A stretch of 64,000 nt of DNA from contig JAJDCD010000008.1 of assembly GCA_029261035.1 (NCBI GenBank), forward strand, positions 401,967-465,966, written 5' to 3'. Under the pieces are notes generated by a model, which was not told the origin of the DNA, did no database searches, and saw only the letters and a program-made list of their open reading frames with translations. Shown here one piece after another: positions 51,223-63,300 of the stretch (positions are counted from its first letter, which is position 1; each line of letters begins with the position of its first letter). A program made the position numbers and the translations under genes. This DNA comes from Candidatus Omnitrophota bacterium (GTDB lineage: Bacteria > Omnitrophota > Omnitrophia > Omnitrophales > JACROU01).

Positions 51223-51331
51223 AAAACAGTGATTACTGTGAGAGGAAGCCTATGTGGGCTGCCCGGCTCGCACGTAGGCAATCCTCTCACTCATTTGAGT
51301 CCACCGCGAAGATGGAGTCAACCACTGTTTT
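51223..51331 (-). ncRNA. Multibranched structured element between the giant gene and pgi
   Basis: On the minus strand a closing stem AAAACAGTG/CACTGTTTT (perfect 9 bp) encloses two hairpins: TTGACTCCA/TGGACTCAA (one mismatch, loop TCTTCGCGG) and GTGAGAGGATTGCCTACGTG paired with CACATAGGCTTCCTCTCAC. The closing stem runs into eight T. This is a three-way junction ending as an intrinsic terminator, starting three bases after the giant gene's stop. I do not recognise a known riboswitch or ncRNA class. It could be a 3'-UTR-derived RNA, a leader of pgi, or just a complex terminator. Confidence 0.5.
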
Positions 51332-51334
51332 AAA

Positions 51335-54300
51335 TTATTCAAACGTCCAACCTGCATTACCTCCTAAATTAGATACATTACTACCTGCCGTAATAGCATT
51401 GCCTACATTCTGACTTTCCGACACTTTCAGATTTGATGTTGTCGTTGCTCCCTGAACATCTAATTCCCAAGCAACTCCTCCAAAGTTAGAAATAAGTGAC
51501 AACGTATTACCTACTCCACCCTGAAAAGTAAGCGCTCCCAAAATCGTCTGCCTGGATCCTCCGCCAAACCTTAATGTATCCGCTGTTATAGTAGTTTTAG
51601 TAAAATTAAAGAAAGTTGTCGTTCCTAGAATTTTTTGACCTTGACCATCTAGAACAACGGTTCCAGAATTATGAGTAAAGGTTCCGCCCGTGCGAACAAA
51701 GTCTCCTGCTACATTCAACTGGCCTGAAGGTGCTGTGAAAGTTCCTCCAGACTGCGTAAAACCTCCGTCTATATCAAGAGAACCAGCAGCTCCTGAAAAT
51801 ACCCCTGCAATCAATTCAAAGTCAGAAGAGAATGTTGTGGTTCCAGAACTTGGGCCAACAAGGGTTACGTTAGCCGCATTAAGAACAACTTTTGGTAATG
51901 TTCCTCCAGATGCTAAATTTATCACTCTGGTTCCTGTACCAATAATATTAATTGTGACACTTCCACCATCAAAATTACTGTTATGTGTTAGCCCCCCAGA
52001 CAATTCAATCACCGACCGTCCTACAAAACCATCCAACAAAGATAAGTTACCTAGAACAATCACTTTGTTAGAGCCCGACAATCCCAAATTAATTCCTACG
52101 CTCTGAGCAATAATTAAGTTATTAAACGTAATATCATTATCTGCAACAATACTGGCTACCGCTCCATCAAAGTTAACAGTACCGTTATTAGCATCAAAGA
52201 CCACACCTGTAATAAAAGTGAGTTTACCTTCTAAAAATAAAGTTCCTGAAGGAGCTGTGAAGGTTCCTGAATTCAAACTCATGTCACCATCCACATCTAA
52301 ATTACCATCTCCCCCTACAAATAAACCATCATCTAAATTAAAGTTTCCAACTACCGTAGTGGTTCCAGATGTTGGACCATTTACAGTAACATTAGCAGCA
52401 TTTATTGTAATGTTTGGTAGTTTTCCTCCACCCGTTGTTAAATCAATGCTTCTTGTTGCCGTACCTGTAACTGTAATATTTCCAACATTTGTAGAATCAG
52501 CTCCATCAAAGCCTGTTCCCAAACTAATAGTATCTTTAACATCTACAATTCCATCCCCGCCCAATTCTCCATCTGTAAGAGTCAACGTTCCATCGACTTG
52601 CAACGTATCTCCAGAACTAATATCTAAAGTCTTTCCATCCGTTTTATTCAAAGTTAAATTGTTGAGCGTCAACAACGTTTGAACATCTACTGTTGAGTTT
52701 TCTCCATCAAAAGCAAGTGTTCCACTATTATGATTAAAGACCCCGCCAGAAACAGTAAATCCATTTTCAACAGACAGGGTACTTGAAGTAGATGTAAATG
52801 TTCCTCCACTTAAACTAAAGAAAGAGTTCACATCTAGAGCTCCACTTCCACCATTAAACGTTCCCCCACTTTGAACAAAACCTTGATCATCAAACGTCAG
52901 GTTAACAGTTCCTTGGTCTACTTCACCAGCTTGTAAGTCAAAGAACTCTTCAAACGTAACCGTACCTGCTCCTGCAGTTGCTAAGGTTACATTGGCTGCA
53001 TTTAATACAACGTGAGGTAAATTTCCTCCACCATTCAAAGTGATTGTTCTTGTAGCTGCTCCTGTAATTTCTATTAAACCGCTACCACCATCAGCTCCAG
53101 TATTTAAAGTCATCCCATTAGTGACATTAATCGTTCCGCCACTGTCTGTAATTCGACCATTACTAAATACAAAGGTTCCATTAACGTTCAGAGTATCTCC
53201 GTTTGCTACCGTAAATGATTTTTGATCTACTTTATCAATTGTTAAATTATTAAATGTTTCTGAAGTAGGAACATCGGCTGTACTATTTCCTGGAGATCTA
53301 AATACAACAGTACCTCCATTAGGGTCAAAGGTTCCACCTGTTCGCGTGTAATTGGTTCCAATGTATAAATTTCCTGTTGGCGCTGTTAAGGTTCCACTAC
53401 TAACCAATATATCAAAACTGGTAGAAACATCGCCTCCTTGTCCGGTTAACGTTCCTCCGTTAATCGTCAATCCATTATTAAAAGTTTGAAGTTGAGTACT
53501 TGCTAAGTAGTTCCCTCCACTCAATGTACTTCTAAGCAGAACAAAGAACTGATTTCCATTTGCGTCAAACGTTCCATTGGTCAAATCAAACGTTCCAAGT
53601 AAATTCTTTTTACCATCTAAGTTAAAAGTATCTAAAGCATCGATAGGGCTAATCAGTAAATGTTTAAAATCAATTGTTCCAAAATCATGAATCGTATAGT
53701 TGTCTGCTAAAGTGTCTCCATCACCTACATAAAGGAATGTTCCAGAGTTCCTATCTTGAGTTAATCCTGTAATAGTTTCATCTCCAACGAGACGAACTGT
53801 CCCGTCATTAGAGAATGTTGCTCCTGTCATCGTCCAATCTTGCCCATTAAGATCTAACACACCTGCATTGAGGTTGAAAGCGGTGGTAACTGTTAACGTA
53901 TTACTGGTTAATTGCAAAGTCGCAGCACCTGAATGTGTAATAGTAGCAAAGCTACTGCTTCCACTATTGAATGTCTGAGTCCCTGTAGTTTGATTAAAAA
54001 TCAAAGTAGAAGTTCCTGCATTAAACGTGCCTGAATTTGCAAAGTTACCTGCAACCGTCAGCGTATTGGAGATAGCATTAAAGACAGCTGAGGATTGAAT
54101 AACTAAGTTACCACCACTTCCTTGAGTCGTTACATCGCCTCCTGGTGCATAAGTCTTACCTGAACTTACAATAACTTGAATTCCTGTATTAACAGTTAAG
54201 TCGCCACCAGAAACAGAATATGGAATATCTGTATCACTCAAAGCTCCCTTAGCTGTATTTAAACTTGCATTTGTAATTGGGCCAGCACTAGCATTATGCA

Positions 54301-57300
54301 AGGTTAATGTACTGCCTAAGATACTAAATCCCGTAATATCTGTATCTGCATCTAAACTAATGGTAGAAAAGGCTCCATCAACAGCATTATCATTAATATA
54401 AACTAGAACATCATCATTTGCAGTTGCTGTTGTTGCTAAACTAAAAGCCCCTGTTACACCGTCTGTAGTCGTTGAACCTTCAACAACTCCATTAATAACA
54501 AAAGTGATTGTCGCACTCGTTAATGGAGTAACACCCGCATCACTATAAGCAATACCACTGATAGTAACGCCAAACCAAAGTATTGTATTTCCTGAATCCA
54601 CACTATTAGCAGGTAGAATTGCAGGTCCTGTTAAATTAACACCATCTTTAACATCCACCAAACTAATCGTTCTTGTTCCCTGAGGATCAACATTCCATTG
54701 ATTTCCATCTGAAGAGCTTCTCAACAATAAACGGTTAGAAGCATCAAAGCCTTGCAACGTAGTAGTCCCTATAATTGTTTGTGTTGTTCCAACCCCAATA
54801 GTAAGAGTTCTATCTCCTTCAGCTTGAACTCCTGTAACAGTCTTAGTCAAATTATTAAATGTACTTGACCCAAGAATTTGTTGTCCCAAACCATCAAGAA
54901 CAACCGTTCCGCTATTATGGGTGAATGTTCCAGAATTTGAGTAGTCACCAGCAATAGTAAAGGAGCTTGTAGCTGGGGCCGTAAATGAAGCCCCTACATT
55001 AATTGTAAAGTTTCCATTAACATCAATTACTGTATCTGATGAATTCAGAACAACTGCACCTGAATTCAATGTGTAATTATTTAATGTAATTGTATTACTT
55101 GGAGAATATTGGCCTGTGCCAATTGTTAAGTTAAATGGATCAACACCACCAACGATTTGAGAAAGAGTTGTTGTTCCTGTTCCTGAAATTAATGTTAATG
55201 TTTCAGCAACTCCACCAGCTGTTCCATTAACAATTCCAGAAATTGAAATATTTCCAGCTACACCAGAACCTGTATTGAGGGTAACACTCAAACCTTCTCC
55301 GATAACAACACTATCGCTAATAGTAATATCTTCTCCACTAGTGACAATATCTGCATTTAAGGTTGTTGTGGCTCCAGGACCATCAAGAGTTACTGAACCA
55401 TTACCTGTTATTTGTCCATTAACAGTAATGCTTCCAGCACCTGCGGGAGAACGAATTGTAACATCATCATCAAAAGTTACAGCGTTAACCGTAACAGCTG
55501 CTGTTCCATCACTTCTACCAATTGTAATAGAACTAAAACCATCCGCTATTGCAGCAATATCTGCTACAGAAACATCTAACGTTCCAGCACCACCAGCAAC
55601 ACCAATGGTTGTTGCTGCTGTAGAAGGTTGTAAGACAAGTGTTCCTGTTCCAGAAACAGAATCAGCACCACCCGTAAAATCAACTCCATCAGCTGTAAGG
55701 GTTAATCCATTAGCTCCTACCGCTACTGTACTACTAAAGGTAACCGCATTAACTCCTGAAGTTATAATAGCATCACTATTTAATGTCACACCTCCAGCAA
55801 ATAAAAATTTTGTTAAGGCATTCAGTGTTCCAGAAGGTCCAATATTTAATATCACTGGATTAGTTAAACCTAACGCTACTGTATTATCGGTTATGTTATG
55901 TGTTGAAGAACCTGTAACCGTAATAGATGCTGTTCCTCCTTCATAAGCAGCCCCAACAATCATTGTTCCCTGCGCTTCAATCGTTCCTGGACCATTGGCT
56001 ATTCCTGTATTTAATAATAATTCATTGGTTACAATAATATTATCTCCTACAGAAATATCTATCATATCTCCAGCACCTTTATCAAACTCTAAGTCATACA
56101 AAGTTAGGGTTCCAGGGACATCAAAAATAGAATCTCCACCAATAAAATCATCAAAATCTACTTGCCCTAAGTTAGCTAAGAAAGTTCCTGCCGTCATTAT
56201 AAAATCACCATTAAGCTGTAATTCTCCACCATTTAAATCAAAGCTTCCGCCATTTAAATTAAAATCATCTAAGACTTCTAACAAACTACCATTAGCATCT
56301 AAAGTTCCATCATTCATAATAAGGTCACTTTGGAATAAGACCCAACCCCCATTAGAATCAAAAGAGCCGCCATTCTGTGTATAGTTATTATTTATTTCTA
56401 TTCGAGTAGCCGTAGCTGCAGATTGGAAGAAGAAAGTTCCAGAGGTAAGTGTTAACGCTCCATTTAAATTAAAGTACTGTGATGCTCCAGTGGTAATTGC
56501 ATTAACTGTCCCCGCACCTACATTGATAACCAAATCTCCATCAAAAGATTCTCCTTCATCAAAGGTGAAAGAATGTGTTGTTGCTCCGGTCACTGTTAAA
56601 TCAGCACTTCCACCATCAAAGCCAGAGGTAACCAAAACATCCCCTTGCGCTTCCATCGCTCCAGGACCATCAACAGCACCAGAACCTAATTCTAATAAAT
56701 TTGCAGATATCAATGTATCACCAGCTGAAATTGTTATTGTAAAACCATCGTTTGCGTCTAATTCTAAATTATAAAATGTTTCTGTTGTTGCTACATCAAT
56801 AGCTAAATTAGAAGCTCCACCAATATCAACGTTACTGGTATCAGGATTAAAAGTAGCAAGCGGACCAATTGTAAAGCTATTACCTTCAATAAATATTTCA
56901 TTCGTACCGGCATTCAAAGTTCCTCCTGTTTGAGAAAAAGGACCTCTCACTTCTAGGTTAGAACTAAAACCATTATACGTACCACCTGTCATGCTAAATG
57001 TATCAATAATAAGTGTTTGCGTTCCATCACTATTAAACGTACCATTATTAATCGTTAAATCATCCGATTCAAATTCTCCGGCTCCTCCACCTAAATCTAT
57101 CTGACCATTATTTAAAGTAACCAAACCAAAATTTAAATAGAACCCTGCATTAACATCAATAACACCACCACTCATAGTTAATCCTAATGACGTGTTAACT
57201 TCTCCTCCATTAACATCAAGAGTTCCTCCTGTGATCACGGCAGCTCCTGTGTGAATAATATCACCACCATTAACATCAAAGGTTCCACCATTAATCGTCC

Positions 57301-60300
57301 ACGTTCCAGCAATATCAAAATTATCTCCACTAGGTCCTGTTTGGAAGAAAACTGTTCCTGAATCTAATGTAAAATCACCACTAAAATCAAACCCTAGATC
57401 AGCGCCTGTTCCTACCATATTGAGTGTTCCAGCACCAATATCAACAATGAAATCATTTGAAATAGCTCTAGAGTTACTAACCGTAAATGTATGAACACTT
57501 GCTCCTGAAATAGTTACTAGAGCATTTCCTCCATCATAAGAATCCGAAACAGAAAGGTCTCCCGTAACCGTTAAACCTCCTGGCCCATCGAACCCACCAT
57601 CATCCAAGTTTAGAGTTCCATTCACTCTCATGGTGTTATTGAGTTCTATAGATGTTAATTCATCATCATCAACAGGATTTAACGTTACATCGTTAAAATC
57701 TTGCGTAACAACTATGGAGCTATTTTCATCATTGAAGAAAATGTCAGGAGAGCTTGCAGACGAAGGAAAAAAGTTTACTAAACCAGTTAATGCATTAAAG
57801 GTTGCTGTAGAGTTCTTTCTAAAATGATAACGCGCAATAAGCGTTCCATCCGCATTAAATGTTCCGCCAAATAATTTAAAGTCATCCTTAACATCAATCG
57901 TTCCACCATTTAAGTTTGTAATACCACCATTACTGATATAGTCATCATCGGTTGTGATACTACCTCCAACACCTACAGTAACTGTTCCAGAATCAATGAT
58001 AAAGTCCTCATCTCCTCCGGTTACTGTAACCGTTCCTCCATTAACATTAAAGGTAGCTCCATCCACTTGAATAAACCAATCACTATCTAGGGTAGTCCCC
58101 GCAAGATCCCAGGTTCCTCCATCAAGACGCATTTCATCATCAACATTAATAACTGTTCCTGTTCCTCCATTAATATTTCCTGATGTAGAATCAAAATCAT
58201 CTCCTACAGTAACAGTCGCATTGGTTCCTGTATTAAACGTTCCTCCACTAATCAAAATATCTTCTGTCGTGGTCAAATCTCCACCATTTAAATTAAAAAT
58301 TCCACCGCTAATTTCAACAGAAATATCCGTCCCTGGAGCATTCTGAGCATCTAAAAGTCCTCCACCCCCAGAGTAGGTTCCTCCTGTTTGGTTATACACT
58401 TGAAGTTCAATGTTGTTAGCTCCTGGATTTAAGGTACCACTGATAAGATTTAATTGATCTAATGGAGTTGTTGCTCCTACATTGCCACTTAAATTAATAT
58501 TTCCTGAAGTACCAGCTCGAAGCGATAAATCTTCTGTATAAGCTGTTGTTCCATCTATCGTTCCTTCAAATATAATATTTGCACCACTTGCAGAAGCTCC
58601 TCCATTTGTTGTGTCTAGAAGCACATCTGCTCCAAGGACTACTGCATCGCTAAAAGTAATTATGTTTCCAACGGTTACCACATCAGCGTTCAATGTTGTT
58701 GTTGCTCCTGGACCATCTAAAGTAATAGATGCATTATCAGCACCTGTTATCTGACCATTAACCACAATAGATCCACCTGATTGTGGAGATTGGATTGTAA
58801 CAGGATCATTAAACGTAACCGCATTTACTGTAATCGCTCCTGTTCCATCACTACGACCCATTGTAATACCACTAAAGCCGTTAGCTAAAGCTGCAACATC
58901 TACAGTTGAAAGAGCCAAAGTTCCTGCTGCTCCAGCAATCCCAATCGATGTACCTGAAGCTGCTGGTTGTAAGAGTAAAGTTCCAGTACCAGAAACTGTT
59001 CCAGCTCCTCCAGTAAAATCAATGCCATTTGCCGTAATTGTTAACGCATTGGATCCAAGTGTAAGGTTATCAGCAAAGGTAAGAGAATTAGTTCCAGCAT
59101 TAAATGCTGTTGGATTACTATTCGTCACTGTTCCATCAAATTGAACATTATCATTAAATGTAATTGAACTAGCTACACCTGTGAAGTTAACATTATTAAA
59201 ATTAGAACTATTTACCGTAATATTAATTGGATCTGCGTCGCTAAACACAAATGTTCCTGAAGAACTAAAAGCTCCTCCAGTTGCATCAAAAATGTCTCCA
59301 GCAACAGTTAACTGATTTGCTGCCATATTCAATGTTCCATTAATATCAAGATCTTCTGTACTGACAGTTCCTCCTGGAGTAAAAGTCTTTCCTGAACTAA
59401 TAATTAAGTTTATTCCAGAATTTAGAGATAAATCCCCTCCACTCACAGAATAAATAATATCGGTGTCTACCTGAGCTCCTTTAGCGGTGTTTAACAATAC
59501 ATTAGTTACAGGCCCTGCATTTTCGTGTGTTAAGGTTAAGCTATTAGCTGTGATAGAAAGACCTGTAATACTCGTTGCTCCAGAAGCAATCGTAAGCACA
59601 TTTCCTAATGTGGTTCCATTATCATCAATATAGATTAATATATTATTTCCGTTTGAAATAGAAACACCTGCAAATGTAAAGGCTCCTGAACCACCTGCCG
59701 TAGTAGTTGTTCCTTCATTTGAACCATCAATAATCAAAACTAACGTCGTGCCATCAACAACACCTGTGGCAACACCTGAAATATCAGCTCCAAACCAAAG
59801 CACATTATTTCCTGAATCAGTACTATTTGCTGGAGAAATAGAAGGGGATGATAAATTGACACTATCTTTAACATCCACAAAACTAACTGCTCTCGTTCCC
59901 TGAGGATCGATACTCCATTGGTTTCCATCACTACTACTTCTTAATGACAATAATTGACCACTAGCTCCTTGAAACGTCAATGTTCCTGTTACCGTAACTG
60001 TTCTTCCAACTGTAAATGTTAAAGTATCTGCAGTTGCAACGGTTTTAGATAAATCATTAAACGTAGTTCCAGCCACTGCTACAGAAATTGTTTGTGATGT
60101 TCCTACTAAATTAACTATTCCTGTTCCAGCATTAAACGTTCCTCCACTGTGTAAAAAGTCTCCAGACAAGTTCAATGTGGATGAATCCATATTAACCACA
60201 CCACCTTGAATATCCCAATCTCCGGCTTCTGTGATAGTTCCGCTTCCAGCATTAAACGTTCCACTAGTGAAAGTGGTTGTGTTGGCTGTCATGGCAAGAT

Positions 60301-63300
60301 CACCACCCGCTGTAAACGTTCCTCCATTTTGAATGTAAGATGCTGTAGTTAGCGTATTTGCTGATGATGTTGCAACACCTGCTGCTATAGTTAGTGTTCC
60401 AGCTATGGTATGTTGATCAAAATCAAATTGGTCATTGCTGTCAGTTGGATTAATAGTGATATTAAAGTAATCCGTAGCTCCGATTTCATGTATTGAATAC
60501 GTATCAGCTAAAGAATCTCCATCTCCAACATACTCCCATATACCAGAGTTAACATCATTTCCATTAGGTAACGCAATTGTTGTTTCAGACCCAATAAGTC
60601 TTAGTGTTCCACTATTAGAGAAATCTCCAGCACCGGATAAAATTAGATTTTGGCCATTAAGAGCTAAGACTCCCAAAGTTATTGTTAAATCTCTTCCGCT
60701 TGCTAATGAAATAGCTCCCGTGGGTGTCAGTTGATTTCCTGATTTGTCTACTTCTAAGTTCGCTGAAAAAGTTCCAGAAGTAATTGTATAGGTTTGAGCT
60801 GCTGCACCAGAAAACTCAAGTGTCAAATTAGCACTTCCTAAGGTGATAGCACCCGAACCTGTAGGTCCTAATTCAAAATCGCCATCCACTGTTATTTTTC
60901 TTGCAGATGCATCTGCGACAACAGAACCTGTAATAGCTCCACTAGCTGTTCTTACAATTAAGTTTCCAGCTACCGTCATATCACCTGTTAAAGTATGCGT
61001 TCCATTAGAACTGATATTAAAGGTGACATCATTGAATGTTGCTCCATCAGCATCAATTGAATGAGTACCTCCGTTAAAGACCATTGTTCCACCATTATGA
61101 TTAAACGTAGCGCCTGCTCCTATATTTGAGAACTGAACCAGCCCTGAAACAGTCGTTGTTCCAGTTGAAGCATTAAACACTCCCCCTGAGAATGCGAAAG
61201 TAGATGCTCCGATATTCATCGCACCACTTCCCCCATTAAAGGTTCCTCCGCTTTGGTTATAAAGCACGGGTGAAAAATCAAAGCCGTTCAAATTGAAAAT
61301 TCCATTGGAAACAGCAAAAGTAAAACTAGTCGTTATAAAGTTCGATGCTAAATCAACCGTCTCGTTTGCATCATTTAAGCTCATTCGTGCTGCAAAAGTT
61401 CCACTGCCTTGCGTAATTGTATGCGTTGTGTCTCCAGTAAATTTAAGGTTAAAATTGGTACCACTTAAAGTAATCGCACCTGAACCTGCAGGTCCCATTT
61501 CAAAATTTCCTTGAATGCTGACTATACGAGTTGTTCCATCGGCAGTCACTGTTCCATTGACACCACCAGCAGATGTTCTAAAAAGTATATTCCCTCCAAC
61601 CGTCATACTTCCTGCCAGTGTAATAACATGGCCGTTAACACTACCATTAAAGGTGACATCATTAAAGGTAGCGCCCCCTGGATTAACCGTACTTGTTCCT
61701 CCCGTAAATACAAAGGTTCCTCCATTATGATTAAACGTGGCTCCTGCTCCGATGTTAGAGAATGTAGTTGCTCCTACAACGCTGGTTGTTCCTGATGGGG
61801 CAGTAAACGTTCCTCCAGAAAGGGTCCATGATCCTGGAACTGTCATATTTCCACTACCCCCATTAAACACACCACCCGTTTGATTGTAAATTGCAGGATT
61901 AAAATCAAAACCATTGGCATTAAAGGTTCCATTAGAAATCGTGACTGTAAAACTATTGGTGGTAAAATTAGTAGCAAGATTAATGACTTCGTTGGCATTA
62001 TTAATACTTAATCGACCTAAGAAGGTTCCACTGGTTTGCGTGATGGTGTGAGTCGTATCTCCTTCAAAGTTCATTTGAAGGTTATTGTCTCCAATGGTGA
62101 TTGGTCCTGAACCCACAGGTCCTAATTCAAAGTTTCCTTCCATTCTAAGGAAACGGTTCGTGCTATCCGCATTAACCGTTCCTGTAATTCCACCACTAGC
62201 GGTTCTAACAATTAAGTTACCACCAACTCTCATATCTCCTGTCAGTGTATGAACAGCACCGTTAGTCGTAATATTAAACGTTACATCATTAAACGTAGCT
62301 CCTCCTGGATTAATGTTATGCGTCGTTCCATCAAAAATAAAGGTTCCTCCATTGGCATCAAATGTGGCACCCGCACCGATGTTGGACATGGCTACGGTGG
62401 AAGCAACATTTGTTGTTCCGCTTGTAGCCGTATAATCTCCTCCTGATAGAGTAAAGCTAAAATTAAAATCATGCGTTCCACTACCACCATTAAATGTTCC
62501 ATTACTAAGAGTAACAGCTCCTCCAACAGTCATGTTTGAAGCTCCAGCATTCAATGTTCCACCACTTTGATTGTAAATGGCTGGATTAAAATCGAAACCA
62601 TTGGTATTTAAAATTCCGTTTGAAACACTAAAGGTGAAGCTGATGCCTGTAAAGTTAGAAGCAAGATTAACGGTTTCGTTAGCATCATTAATGTTCATGC
62701 GGCCGCTAAATGTGCCGCTAGTTTGTGTGATCGTGTGGGTGGTATCTCCAATAAATTTAAAGTTTAAGTTGGTGTTACCAACGGTGATTGCTCCGCTTCC
62801 AACAGGACCCATCTCAAAATTTCCTTCAATAGAAATAATACGACTGGAACCATCGGCAATAACAGATCCGTTGACTCCACCTGAGGATGTTCTGAAGAGC
62901 AAATCACCTTCAACCGTCATACTTCCAGCTACAGTAATGACATGACCATTAACACTACCATTAAAGGTTACATCATCAAACGTCGCTCCACCTGGATTAA
63001 CTGTATGTGTTCCACCATCGAAAACTACGGTTCCACTATTATGTGTAAAGGTAGCACTTCCACCAATATTTGAGAAAGTGGTTGTTCCGGCGATGCTCGT
63101 AGTACCGCTGGTTGCCGTATAGTTTCCTCCGGAGAATGTGAAGCTGTTATTGTAATCATGGGTACCACTTCCGCCGTTAAAGGTTCCACTAGCCTGACTG
63201 TAAACGCCATCTAAAATCAAATTATGGGTGCTCATATTTACGGTACCTCTAACATCTAAGTTGCCTCCAGTCACATTTCCACCCGGCGTAAAAATGTGAC

